DNA of 63,895 nucleotides from Ruminococcus sp. Its GTDB lineage: Bacteria; Bacillota; Clostridia; Oscillospirales; Ruminococcaceae. Below are positions 17,274 through 25,178 of this stretch, one piece after another. The first letter of the stretch is position 1, and every line of letters starts with the position of its first letter. The notes beneath the pieces are model-generated. The model was not told where the DNA came from. It saw only the letters and a list, made by a program, of their open reading frames with translations, and did not search any database. The position numbers and the translations under genes are program-made. The stretch lies in NCBI RefSeq assembly GCF_017549005.1, contig NZ_JAFYYT010000022.1, positions 1 to 63,895 of the forward strand, given 5' to 3'.

Positions 17274-18542
17274 TTATAATTCGTTATATCTTATCTCGCC
17301 CTTTGATATGGTAACGAGAGCTTTTCCTGTGAGCTCCATGCCCTTGAACACTGTATTCTTTGACTTTGAATGAAGCTTTTCGGGTTCTACCGTCCACTTC
17401 CTGCCTGTGTCAGCTATAACGAGGTCGGCTGTGCTGCCCTCTTTTATGGCAGGGATATCGAGTCCAAGTATCTTGCGCGGATTCACGCACATGAGCTCCA
17501 CCACCTTGTGCAGGTCTATCTCGCCTGTGTGATAGAGAGCAGTGAGCGTCGCCGCAAGAGATGTTTCAAGCCCCACAACGCCGTTGGGAGCTTTCTCAAA
17601 GTCAGCCTTTTCCTCAGCTGCATGAGGAGCATGGTCTGTGATGATACAGTCAATAGTACCGTCCTTGATTGCTTCGATTATAGCCTTTACGTCCTCGGAC
17701 GTCCTCAGGGGCGGATTCATGCGGTAGTCCGCGTCGCGCTTCTCCAGAAGCTTATCCGTCAGCATGAAGTAATGGGGAGCTGTCTCGCAGGTGACCTTTA
17801 CTCCTCTCGACTTGGCAAAGCGTATCATGGCAGCGCTTCCCTCCGTGGAAACGTGGCATATATGTATCCTTGCGTCCACCGACGAAGCCAGTATCATCTC
17901 ACGGGCGGTTATGTAGTCCTCTGAAGCTCTGTCCATACCTTTTACGCCAAGCTTTTCCGAGGTCTCGCCCTTATTCATGATACCGCCGTTTATTATGCTG
18001 AGGTCCTCGCAGTGTGAAGCAACGAGAAGTCCGTTCTCTTTTGAAAGTTCAAGTGCTCTCCGCATATTCTCAGCATTCTCAACAGGTCTGCCGTCGTCGG
18101 ATATGCATATGCAGCCTGCCTCCCTGAGCGCCTCATAGTCGCATAGACCGTTTCCGCTCATTCCGCCTGTTATGCAGCCTACCGGGTAAACGTCAACTCC
18201 CGTACCCTTTGCCTTGTCTATGATGTAGCGGATAGTTTCGGGGTTATCGCAGGGGGGCTTTGTGTTGGGCATTGCAAGAACTCCCGTAACTCCTCCTGCA
18301 AGAGCCGCCGAGCAGCCTGTAAGTACGTCCTCTTTATGGGTGAAGCCCGGGTCGCGGAGATGTACGTGCATATCGAACAGGGACGGCATGAGTACAAGTC
18401 CCGTTCCGTCTATGACCGTATCTGCCGCTTCTGTGATATTACTGCCGAGCTTTTCTATTTTTCCGTTGTTTATGAATACGTCTGCTGTTATATCCGTTAC
18501 GTTATCGACTGCACGGATATTCTTTATCAGGATAGATGACAT
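17274..18542 (-). CDS. pyrC: Dihydroorotase
   Basis: The 422-residue amidohydrolase interconverts carbamoyl aspartate and dihydroorotate. The zinc motif DMHVHLRDPGFTHKED and the later ITDHAPHA are those of class I (about 45 kDa) dihydroorotases of Gram-positives. The start lies behind GCGAGG. It sits 31 bases after pyrR, with pyrF 17 bases downstream. Confidence 0.96.
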   Translation of the reverse strand: MSSILIKNIRAVDNVTDITADVFINNGKIEKLGSNITEAADTVIDGTGLVLMPSLFDMHVHLRDPGFTHKEDVLTGCSAALAGGVTGVLAMPNTKPPCDNPETIRYIIDKAKGTGVDVYPVGCITGGMSGNGLCDYEALREAGCICISDDGRPVENAENMRRALELSKENGLLVASHCEDLSIINGGIMNKGETSEKLGVKGMDRASEDYITAREMILASSVDARIHICHVSTEGSAAMIRFAKSRGVKVTCETAPHYFMLTDKLLEKRDADYRMNPPLRTSEDVKAIIEAIKDGTIDCIITDHAPHAAEEKADFEKAPNGVVGLETSLAATLTALYHTGEIDLHKVVELMCVNPRKILGLDIPAIKEGSTADLVIADTGRKWTVEPEKLHSKSKNTVFKGMELTGKALVTISKGEIRYNEL

Positions 18543-18573
18543 AGATTCCTCGCTTTCTGTTGGTAAGTATATT

Positions 18574-19095
18574 TCAGTATATCGCTACTCCGTCGCTGCC
18601 GTCTATTTCCTCAACGGAGACCCTTACGACCTCGCTGTGTGAAGTCGGAAGATTCTTTCCCACATAATCCGCACGTATTGGGAGCTCCCTGTGACCGCGG
18701 TCGATAAGCACCGCAAGCTGTATGGAGCGTGGTCTGCCCCGCTTTATCAGCGCGTCTATGGCTGCGCGGGAGCTTCTTCCCGTAAATATAACGTCGTCAA
18801 CGATGACGATATTCTTGTCGGTGATGTCAAAGGGTATCTCAGTCCGCTCGTTATCCCCTGCCGGTTTGCTGTCGTCGCGGTAGGGAGTTATATCCAGCGA
18901 ACCGAATGGAACGGTATTCTTTTCAAGCTCCGAGAGCTTTGCGGCTATACGCCTTCCGATAGGTACTCCTCTTGAAAGGATACCGACTATGCAGAGATCC
19001 TCAGTGCCTTTATTGCGCTCGATTATCTCGTAGGAGATACGGGCGATAGCTCGCTGTACAGCCTTATCGTCCATTATCACACGCTTTGACTCCAT
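18574..19095 (-). CDS. pyrR: PyrR attenuation regulator / uracil phosphoribosyltransferase
   Basis: The 173-residue protein binds pyr leader RNA when UMP is high and promotes termination; the family also has uracil phosphoribosyltransferase activity. The PRPP loop IVIVDDVIFTGRS and the early GILSRGVPIGRRIA are diagnostic. The start is the ATG behind AAAGGAG; the frame extends upstream through the leader but has no other ribosome site. It is the first gene of the operon, and its own leader contains a PyrR-binding consensus and a terminator. Confidence 0.96.
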   Translation of the reverse strand: MESKRVIMDDKAVQRAIARISYEIIERNKGTEDLCIVGILSRGVPIGRRIAAKLSELEKNTVPFGSLDITPYRDDSKPAGDNERTEIPFDITDKNIVIVDDVIFTGRSSRAAIDALIKRGRPRSIQLAVLIDRGHRELPIRADYVGKNLPTSHSEVVRVSVEEIDGSDGVAIY

Positions 19096-19115
19096 ACACT
19101 GTCTCCTTTCAGCAA

Positions 19116-19243
19116 CAAAAAATGCTCCCCGCATGGCAGGGAGCATACTTACAGTTATAGCTATGGTTATAGTTATATTCAGTACTTGCGAACGCGCCTT
19201 GCCGACCTCACGGGATCGATTTAAAGGGTAGTTTCCAATTAAC
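19116..19243 (-). promoter_or_regulatory. PyrR-responsive attenuator leader of the pyr operon
   Basis: The PyrR-loop GATCCCGTGAGGTC (minus strand, 19217-19204) agrees with the known consensus ARUCCNGNGAGGYU at all but the two terminal positions. Downstream a terminator hairpin ATGCTCCC / GGGAGCAT (19146-19122) with a T run ends about 20 bases before the pyrR start. This is the standard Bacillus-type arrangement: PyrR-UMP frees the terminator. Confidence 0.85.
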
Positions 19244-19249
19244 ACATCT

Positions 19250-19278
19250 ATTATATCACATTCGGGAACTCTTGTCCA
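19250..19278 (-). promoter_or_regulatory. Promoter of the pyr operon
   Basis: TGGACA (19278-19273), a 17-bp spacer and a perfect TATAAT (19255-19250) on the minus strand. The leader begins near 19243. Confidence 0.85.
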
Positions 19279-19360
19279 GTGATTTCATATTATTTTATTT
19301 ATTTACTAATTTGGACTTCGCAGAGCTAAGAACTAAGTAGGGGCGGATATTATCTGCCCG

Positions 19361-19392
19361 AAAAAAACGCGGCAGGTATTGCCCTTGCCGCG
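19361..19392 (-). terminator. Strong terminator behind a gene remnant
   Basis: On the minus strand CGCGGCA pairs with TGCCGCG (extended by AGG/CCT with a bulge), followed by seven T. It lies 11 bases after the stop of the fragment at 19404-19532. Confidence 0.75.
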
Positions 19393-19403
19393 CTGTGTAT
19401 TTA

Positions 19404-19532
19404 TTATGGAATCCATGAAATTTCAAAACGGTCAAGGCTGTCATTACAAAATGTAAATTCATACCCACTGTCATGACTTGTAAATTTACCTGAAACCACC
19501 TTATAATTATAATCCGAATATGTAGGCTCACC
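19404..19532 (-). pseudogene. C-terminal gene remnant with no start
   Basis: One frame encodes about 42 codons that look protein-like (EPTYSDYNYK... to ...DRFEISWIP) and end in TAA just before a real terminator. Upstream the frame runs into stops in the 7-bp array, and there is no start or ribosome site. I read it as the 3' end of a lost gene, cut at the array. Its family is not recognised. Confidence 0.45.
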
Positions 19533-19582
19533 GCGTTCTTAGCTCTTAGTTCTTAGTTCTTCATTCTTAGCTCTCCAAACGC

Positions 19583-19611
19583 TTGAATTATCAATATTAA
19601 TATGTTATAAT
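19583..19611 (+). promoter_or_regulatory. trmB promoter
   Basis: TTGAAT (19583-19588), a 17-bp spacer and TATAAT (19606-19611), 29 bases before the trmB start. Confidence 0.75.
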
Positions 19612-19640
19612 GTAAATCAGTACGATCACGGAGGTAAAAA

Positions 19641-20303
19641 ATGAGAATTCGACACAAACCATGGGCAAAGCCCGAGCTGGAGGCTTGTCCCTTTTATATA
19701 CATGAACCACAGAAGCAGATAGGTCACTGGAGAGAGCTCTTCCCCGACCCTGACAAGCCCCTCTATGTGGAGCTCGGCTGCGGAAAGGGCGGCTTCATAT
19801 CGCAGGCTGCTCCCGCTCACCCCGAGGTGAACTTCATAGCTATGGATATCAAGAACGAAATGCTCGTCCTCGCAAAGCGCAAGCTTGAAGCTGCCTACGA
19901 GGAAAAGGGAGCTTCTCCCGACAATGTCCGCATAGCTATACAGAATATCGAGCGCCTTGAACTGGCATGGGACGAGAACGACCGCGCCGACCGCATATAC
20001 ATCAACTTCTGCAACCCGTGGCCGAAAGCAAAGCACAAAAAGCGCCGCCTCACCCACACCCGTCAGCTTGTGAACTACAGGAAGTTCCTCCGAGGGGAGC
20101 TGTGGTTCAAAACCGACGACGACGAGCTCTTTGAAGAGTCCTTTGAATACTTCGAGGAGGCAGGTTTCAGGATAAAGTACAAAACCTATGACCTTCATGC
20201 AGAAAGTCCGTATGAAAACTTTGTAACAGAGCATGAAAAGATGTTCTCCGATGAGGGAAAGAAGATAAAATTCCTCATTGCAGAGCCCATAAGGGAGGAA
20301 TAA
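19641..20303 (+). CDS. trmB: tRNA (guanine-N7)-methyltransferase
   Basis: The 220-residue SAM-dependent enzyme makes m7G46 in the variable loop of tRNA. VELGCGKGGF is the SAM loop, and NFCNPWPKAKHKKRRL is the TrmB-specific catalytic/binding signature. The start follows CGGAGG. A 70-codon ORF begins two bases after the stop, so the two are co-transcribed. Confidence 0.95.
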   Translation: MRIRHKPWAKPELEACPFYIHEPQKQIGHWRELFPDPDKPLYVELGCGKGGFISQAAPAHPEVNFIAMDIKNEMLVLAKRKLEAAYEEKGASPDNVRIAIQNIERLELAWDENDRADRIYINFCNPWPKAKHKKRRLTHTRQLVNYRKFLRGELWFKTDDDELFEESFEYFEEAGFRIKYKTYDLHAESPYENFVTEHEKMFSDEGKKIKFLIAEPIREE

Positions 20304-20305
20304 TA

Positions 20306-20518
20306 ATGGAATTCAAAAAGGATTTCCACGGCATACATATCGAGGGCGGCTCAGTAAAAGCCGCAGGCAAGGGCAATCTTGCGGTCTCAGAGGAAGTACC
20401 GCAGGATATCCGCACAAAGATCGACCCTAAGACCGTTGCAAAAACTGCCGCAAAGGCTGCTGCGCTCACGGGACTTGTGCTGCTCAGACATAAGGCGAAA
20501 AAAAGGCGAAAATCATAA
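20306..20518 (+). CDS. Small basic hypothetical protein
   Basis: The 70-residue frame starts two bases after trmB behind GGGAGGAATA. The C-terminal third is Ala/Lys rich (TAAKAAALTGLVLLRHKAKK), a short hydrophobic patch within a strongly basic tail; the N-terminal half looks like a small beta domain. No family is recognised. Good ribosome site and tight spacing argue for a real gene. Confidence 0.65.
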   Translation: MEFKKDFHGIHIEGGSVKAAGKGNLAVSEEVPQDIRTKIDPKTVAKTAAKAAALTGLVLLRHKAKKRRKS

Positions 20519-20542
20519 TTTTGCAGAGCAAAAATATGAAGT

Positions 20543-20635
20543 AGAGAATTGAGAGTTGAAAGTTATGGTGGCGCCTGCGGCAACATTATTTAATAATGTG
20601 AGCGAAGCGAACTCATTTACTCTTAACTCTAAACT
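20543..20635. repeat. Two opposed 7-bp arrays between the small ORF and ddh
   Basis: GAGAATT/GAGAGTT/GAAAGTT units (20543-20563) face AACTCAT/TTACTCT/TAACTCT units (20609-20635), which are their approximate reverse complement. The 45-base centre includes CATTATTTAATAATG. This is the second inverted pair in the window. Confidence 0.55.
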
Positions 20636-20672
20636 AATCAAAATTTAACATAGCTAAATTTTGATTTAAAGC

Positions 20673-20701
20673 TTTACAACTCTAAAAAAAGGTGCTATAA
20701 T
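20673..20701 (+). promoter_or_regulatory. ddh promoter
   Basis: TTTACA (20673-20678), 17 bp, TATAAT (20696-20701). Confidence 0.75.
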
Positions 20702-20755
20702 GTTTTTAAACTGTGTTCAATGGCGAGCACAGCAATTACAAGGAGGTATTTCCAT

Positions 20756-21745
20756 ATGGAAAAAGTTAGAATCGGTATCGCAGGATACGGCAACCTCGGC
20801 AGAGGCGTTGAACTGGCTATCCGTCAGAACGACGATATGGAGCTCGCAGGTATTTTCACACGCCGTGATCCGTCCACAGTAAAGCCCCTCACAGCAGGCG
20901 CTAAGGTTTTCAAGATAGACGACGCCGAGAAAATGGCAAATGACATAGACGTTATGATAATCTGCGGAGGAAGCGCTACTGACCTTCCCAAGCAGACTCC
21001 CGCAATGGCTAAGCTCTTCAACGTTATCGACAGCTTCGATACTCACGCAAGGATCCCCGAGCACTTCGCAAACGTTGACAAGGCTGCAAAGGAGAGCGGT
21101 CATCTCGCATTCATTTCACTGGGCTGGGATCCGGGTCTCTTCTCGCTCAACAGACTCTATGCTGAGTCCATACTCCCCAACGGCAAGAGCTACACATTCT
21201 GGGGCAAGGGCGTAAGCCAGGGACATTCCGACGCTATCCGCCGTGTTGAGGGCGTTAAGAAGGGCATACAGTATACTATCCCCGTAGAGTCGGCTATGGA
21301 AGCTGTCCGCAGCGGCAGTCAGCCGGAGCTCACTACCCGTCAGAAGCACGTCAGGGAGTGCTGGGTAGTTCCCGAGGAGGGCGCTGATCTTGCAAAGATC
21401 GAGAACGATATCAAGACAATGAAGAACTACTTTGACCAGTACGATACAACTGTAAACTTCATCAGCGAAGAGGAGTTCAACGCAAAGCACAACAAAATGC
21501 CTCACGGCGGCTTCGTAATGAGAAGCGGTCTCACAGGCGACGGCGAGAAGACTCATCAGATGATAGAGTATTCACTCAAACTTGAATCTAATCCCGAATT
21601 CACGGCAAGCGTGCTCATCTGCTACGCAAGAGCCCTTGCAAGACTCAGGGCAGAGGGAGCTACAGGCTGCAAGACAGCTTTCGATATTGCTCCTGCATAT
21701 CTTTCAAAGCTCAGCGGCGAAGAGCTGAGAGCTTCAATGCTTTAA
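20756..21745 (+). CDS. ddh: meso-Diaminopimelate D-dehydrogenase
   Basis: The 329-residue NADPH enzyme makes meso-diaminopimelate directly from tetrahydrodipicolinate and ammonia, the one-step lysine/peptidoglycan branch. The Rossmann start GIAGYGNLGRG, IFTRRDP, and the substrate-domain stretch FISLGWDPGLFSLNR match Ddh. The correct start is the ATG behind AAGGAGG at 20756; an upstream in-frame start lacks a ribosome site. The gene stands alone between its own promoter and terminator. Confidence 0.95.
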   Translation: MEKVRIGIAGYGNLGRGVELAIRQNDDMELAGIFTRRDPSTVKPLTAGAKVFKIDDAEKMANDIDVMIICGGSATDLPKQTPAMAKLFNVIDSFDTHARIPEHFANVDKAAKESGHLAFISLGWDPGLFSLNRLYAESILPNGKSYTFWGKGVSQGHSDAIRRVEGVKKGIQYTIPVESAMEAVRSGSQPELTTRQKHVRECWVVPEEGADLAKIENDIKTMKNYFDQYDTTVNFISEEEFNAKHNKMPHGGFVMRSGLTGDGEKTHQMIEYSLKLESNPEFTASVLICYARALARLRAEGATGCKTAFDIAPAYLSKLSGEELRASML

Positions 21746-21754
21746 TAGTTTACC

Positions 21755-21792
21755 AACTCCCGGAGGAGCAGCAGCTTCTTCGGGAGTTTTCT
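21755..21792 (+). terminator. ddh terminator
   Basis: AACTCCCG (21755-21762) pairs with CGGGAGTT (21781-21788), followed by TTCTGTT. Confidence 0.75.
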
Positions 21793-21878
21793 GTTACCAG
21801 CGCCGGGAACGACGTCCCCGGCGTCCGGGTCCTTAGGCTGAGGCAGGCACCGGTCCATACAGTAATCCGCGAGCGTCC

Positions 21879-21905
21879 CTAACGGCTAAAGGCTAAGGTC
21901 TAACG
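21879..21905. repeat. 7-bp array upstream of the zinc-ribbon/LRR gene
   Basis: CTAACGG, CTAAAGG, CTAAGGT, CTAACG repeat head to tail. A CGCCGGG...CCCGGCG hairpin lies just before it (about 21799-21822). Confidence 0.65.
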
Positions 21906-21972
21906 CTGTGTGCAGTTCGTACAATTAGCAGTAAATCCCTCTGTGTATTTTGTGAGTTTTGCTTTGAATTTA

Positions 21973-22001
21973 TTGACAATTACAGCAACAAGTGGTACAA
22001 T
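21973..22001 (+). promoter_or_regulatory. Promoter of the zinc-ribbon/LRR gene
   Basis: Perfect TTGACA (21973-21978), 17 bp, TACAAT (21996-22001). Confidence 0.75.
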
Positions 22002-22037
22002 TATTATATAAAATATGACATATTCAGGGGGGATAAT

Positions 22038-23180
22038 ATGGCATTTACCAACGCAATATGCACTAACTGCGGAAAAACTGTTGAAGTCGATAAGAACAAG
22101 GACGCCTGGGTGTGTCCGCACTGCAGCACTCCATTCATCGTAAGCAAGGCTGTGAACAAGTACAAGTCACAGCATAGGGAAGTGGCTAAAAAGGTCAAGG
22201 CTGTCAAGAAGCAGAGCAGCGATTTTGAAGTTCAGGACGGCGTTCTGACCGCGTACAAGGGGAGCTCCGAGGACGTTACTATCCCGGGAGAGGTGCGTAA
22301 AATAGCCAACCACGTTTTCGAGAACAATACCACCTTGAAGCATATCACGTTCCACGATAAGGTGGAGGTCATAGGCGGCTACGCTTTCCGCGGCTGCACG
22401 GCTCTTGAGGAGATAAATTTCCCTGAGAGCATAGTTTCCATTGATATATGGGCATTCAGAGGCTGTTCATCGCTCAGGAGCGTTGTTCTTCCGCCTCATC
22501 TCCACGCCATTTCCGACGCCCTGTTTGCGGACTGTACAGAGCTCACCTCTGTGGAACTCTGCGAGCCTATAGGCGAGATCGGAGCATTTGCCTTTTCGGG
22601 CTGTAAGAAGCTCACGGATATCGAGATAACAAAATATGTCTCACAGATCGGCAAATACGCCTTTTCGGGCTGTGAAAAGCTTGAAAAGATCAATATTCCC
22701 GAGGGAGTTACCCATATCCAGGAGTGTACATTTGCCAACTGCACCTCTCTGTCAGTGGTCGGTATCCCCCGTACCATAAAGAATATCGGTGCGTTCGCAT
22801 TCCAGAACTGCACATCTCTCAGGAATATCGAGATACCTGCAGGAGTCCTCAGTGTTGACGGCTTCAGCGGCTGCACAGGTCTGAGAGCTGTCGAGATACC
22901 TGCCGGAACTACTTCCATAGGCGATTTCAGCGGCTGCGAGAACCTCGAGAGCATACGTATCCCTGCGTCCGTAAAAAAGGTAAACGGCGGCTTCAACAAC
23001 TGCCCGAACCTTCTGACCATAAACTGGCCGAACCTCGCCGAGAACGCTTCAAACTTCCCTGCGTACTACGAAACTGTGGTCGCAAGCCGAAAGACTGCAG
23101 GAAAGTGTATGCACTGCGGCGGCGACTTCAAGCTCATCTCAAAGGTGTGCAAGGTCTGCGGAAAGAAAAAAGACTATTGA
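22038..23180 (+). CDS. Leucine-rich-repeat (BspA-like, LRR_5) protein with zinc ribbons at both ends
   Basis: The 380-residue protein has no signal peptide. An N-terminal CxxC pair (C8, C11, C26, C29) forms a zinc ribbon, a basic helical stretch follows (about 35-65), then about ten LRR_5 repeats of 22-23 residues (pattern GxxAFxxCxxLxxIxIPxxVxxI; about 75-335), and a C-terminal CMHC...CKVCG ribbon. LRR_5 proteins are often surface proteins, but the zinc ribbons and missing signal peptide point to a cytoplasmic scaffold here. The start follows GGGGGG. Partner unknown. A second LRR_5 protein lies at the right window edge. Confidence 0.85.
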   Translation: MAFTNAICTNCGKTVEVDKNKDAWVCPHCSTPFIVSKAVNKYKSQHREVAKKVKAVKKQSSDFEVQDGVLTAYKGSSEDVTIPGEVRKIANHVFENNTTLKHITFHDKVEVIGGYAFRGCTALEEINFPESIVSIDIWAFRGCSSLRSVVLPPHLHAISDALFADCTELTSVELCEPIGEIGAFAFSGCKKLTDIEITKYVSQIGKYAFSGCEKLEKINIPEGVTHIQECTFANCTSLSVVGIPRTIKNIGAFAFQNCTSLRNIEIPAGVLSVDGFSGCTGLRAVEIPAGTTSIGDFSGCENLESIRIPASVKKVNGGFNNCPNLLTINWPNLAENASNFPAYYETVVASRKTAGKCMHCGGDFKLISKVCKVCGKKKDY

Positions 23181-23205
23181 CGAAAACGGGTTTTAGAGCT
23201 ATAAT
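23177..23205 (+). promoter_or_regulatory. Promoter of the lipoprotein gene
   Basis: TTGACG (23177-23182, overlapping the preceding stop codon), 17 bp, TATAAT (23200-23205). Confidence 0.6.
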
Positions 23206-23239
23206 ATTATAATGTATTATGTAATATAAGGAGAATCAT

Positions 23240-24070
23240 ATGAAGCTCTTGACCCGAATCATCACAGTTTTTGCAGTTTTATCGGCAGTTACTGCCGCAT
23301 GGGGATGCGAAAAAAAGCAGTCGGAGGGAGGCAGGTCCGACGTATCTGCCACGGCTTCTTCCACTGCCGCGATATCCTCTGTATCGACTGAAGAGAATAA
23401 AGCTGCCACAACTTCTGCCGTATCAACGGAACCTGCCGCTGTTACTTCTGCTGAGACAACTGTCAGCACTACTGCGGCTGAAACGACTGCGGCAGCCGAA
23501 ACTACCACAGTTACCACCGTCACAACAGAACAAAAGGAAACAGAAGCTCCGAAAAAGGGCTTTGATACCTGCATAGACGCGGCAAGGGCTTACTACGACG
23601 CTTATCTGCGCGGAGACCCAAACGCCGTCTACGATATGTTCTGTGAGGACGAGATCGAAGGCTATCACGCTTATCTTGACACCGAGCAGTCCGACCTCCT
23701 CGAGGGAAAGAACGCTCAGGTAATGTTCAAGCGCTCAAAAGTCATAAGCGCTATAAATGATTCTATCAAAAGGATTCATTCCATTATGTCCGAAAAGTCA
23801 AGCGTTCCGCCTGAGCAGTGGACTACCTCTGTAGCAGAGCAGACTCTGAAGGCAACAGGCGAAAACGAGCTTAAGGACTTCAATAAGCAACTCGGCACAC
23901 ACTTTACAAACGCTTCGGGCTGCGGCTATGTCTACTACAAGGACGGAAATGAGGAGCACGACTTCCTCGGCAACAGCTGCGGATTTGTTGAGCTTGACGG
24001 AAGATGGTACCTTTCTTATTCAACTGTTATGCACGCCGAGCTCCTGACGTATATGGATATCTACAGATGA
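23240..24070 (+). CDS. Thr-rich lipoprotein, function unknown
   Basis: The 276-residue precursor has a hydrophobic leader with a plausible lipobox ending AAWGC (Cys23), a Ser/Thr/Ala/Glu linker (about 30-105), and a globular C-terminal domain (about 108-276) beginning CIDAARAYYDAYLRGD, resembling NTF2-like or DUF4878-like domains of Gram-positive lipoproteins. That resemblance is only a guess from pattern. It starts after ATAAGGAG and ends at a small GC-rich terminator. It is predicted to be anchored to the outer face of the membrane. Confidence 0.75.
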   Translation: MKLLTRIITVFAVLSAVTAAWGCEKKQSEGGRSDVSATASSTAAISSVSTEENKAATTSAVSTEPAAVTSAETTVSTTAAETTAAAETTTVTTVTTEQKETEAPKKGFDTCIDAARAYYDAYLRGDPNAVYDMFCEDEIEGYHAYLDTEQSDLLEGKNAQVMFKRSKVISAINDSIKRIHSIMSEKSSVPPEQWTTSVAEQTLKATGENELKDFNKQLGTHFTNASGCGYVYYKDGNEEHDFLGNSCGFVELDGRWYLSYSTVMHAELLTYMDIYR

Positions 24071-24073
24071 GAG

Positions 24074-24094
24074 GGGCGGTAATACCGCCCTTTT
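24074..24094 (+). terminator. Lipoprotein gene terminator
   Basis: GGGCGGT-AAT-ACCGCCC followed by TTTT. Confidence 0.75.
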
Positions 24095-24122
24095 CTGCTA
24101 AAAAAAGCAAAGGAGAGTTTTT

Positions 24123-25151
24123 ATGTCTATACTCGAAAAAATATCTGTTTGTGCCACAGGTTTTCTCCTTATTGCAGTTTTAGCCACAGAACTTGTCGGT
24201 CTTGCGGCAAATCTCATATTTGCCCCGTTTTTTGGCATGAGAGTCACCACTATCTCTTTTTTCGGTCTGGAATTTACGATCTCAGACAACAAATGGACGA
24301 AAACGTTCCATAAGCTGAGCCCTATCATACAGTATGACGTGCGCTTTGACAGCCGCAAGCCTGTTGAGAGCTTCAGCGACAAAAAAGCGGATATGCTGCA
24401 GCTGGTAACAGTTATCGCAAAATTCACAGCTGCAGGTCTCATATGCCTGCTGTTCCGCGGAGTTTTCGCAAAAGGAGCATTGAATATGCTCAACCTGCTT
24501 ATAGTATCTTTCGCCGCAGGAATGGTGTTCCACGCCCTGTTTTCGCTGGGTATCTATCTGTATACCAACCTTGTGCTCATGAAAAGGCTGGGCGGATACA
24601 TAAATACTCTTCTCAAAAGGCTGAGGCAGGGGGAGAGCTTCGCTTCCCTCGATATGAAGCCCGTTGAAGAGCTTGGCTACAAGAACCCCACAAAGACCGA
24701 GCGGCTGCTGTACTATCAGATATATATGGGCTACCTTGCAGCAGTCGGGAATTATGACGGTATGCGCGGTCCCTCGCACCAGGCGATGAATTTTCTCATG
24801 GACAGGGAATACTTCGTACAGGATACGGGCAGCTATTACTGGCTGATATTCTTTTTCTCAGAGATAGAGCCGAATATCTCTCTCACGGATATGCTGCTCA
24901 AAAGGCTGGGAGATGTTATAAAAAGCGACAAGGACGCCAATGCAAAGCGCGTTCTCGCCTACTATTTCTTCAATATAAGACGGGATTTCATCAGCGCTCA
25001 GCAAATGGTGGACGCAGGCTTCAAGGCACTGGATTCCAATTCCGGGCTTGCTACCGAGCGCGAGCTGGAAAGACAGCTCCTCAACGATCTGAATGAGCGT
25101 TTACAGCTGATAAACCAGCCTGTCAGCCCGTCACTGCTCAGTCAGAGCTGA
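24123..25151 (+). CDS. Polytopic membrane protein, function unknown
   Basis: The 342-residue protein has about three N-terminal membrane segments (about 8-33, 95-112, 122-147) and a long soluble helical C-terminal half (about 150-342). The first segment followed by FFGMRVTTISFFGLEF is faintly like M50 protease paralogues, but there is no HExxH, so I do not assign it. The start follows AAGGAGAG. The next gene, a Sel1-repeat protein, begins 27 bases downstream, suggesting a shared operon. No own promoter was recognised after the terminator at 24074-24094. Confidence 0.7.
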   Translation: MSILEKISVCATGFLLIAVLATELVGLAANLIFAPFFGMRVTTISFFGLEFTISDNKWTKTFHKLSPIIQYDVRFDSRKPVESFSDKKADMLQLVTVIAKFTAAGLICLLFRGVFAKGALNMLNLLIVSFAAGMVFHALFSLGIYLYTNLVLMKRLGGYINTLLKRLRQGESFASLDMKPVEELGYKNPTKTERLLYYQIYMGYLAAVGNYDGMRGPSHQAMNFLMDREYFVQDTGSYYWLIFFFSEIEPNISLTDMLLKRLGDVIKSDKDANAKRVLAYYFFNIRRDFISAQQMVDAGFKALDSNSGLATERELERQLLNDLNERLQLINQPVSPSLLSQS

Positions 25152-25178
25152 TACAACAAACCACGGAGGCTCTCCTTT

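Larger units (their letters stand above)
19323..19576. repeat. Segment bounded by inverted 7-bp arrays
   Basis: GAGCTAAGAACTAAG stands at 19323-19337, and the reverse-complement-type array (TTCTTAG and CTCTTAG units, six repeats) at 19535-19576. Between them are a GGCGGATATTATCTGCC palindrome (19341-19359), a terminator and a gene fragment. The block looks like a small element with terminal inverted arrays, but no target duplication was recognised. Confidence 0.5.

Noticed and set aside
19295-19531. 78-codon minus-strand frame in the pyrR-trmB spacer
   Set aside because: It overlaps the terminator and palindrome; a different frame (19404-19532) gives the more protein-like remnant that ends just before the terminator.
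24123-25151. M50-like protease assignment for the membrane protein
   Set aside because: The resemblance is limited to one hydrophobic stretch and there is no HExxH motif.
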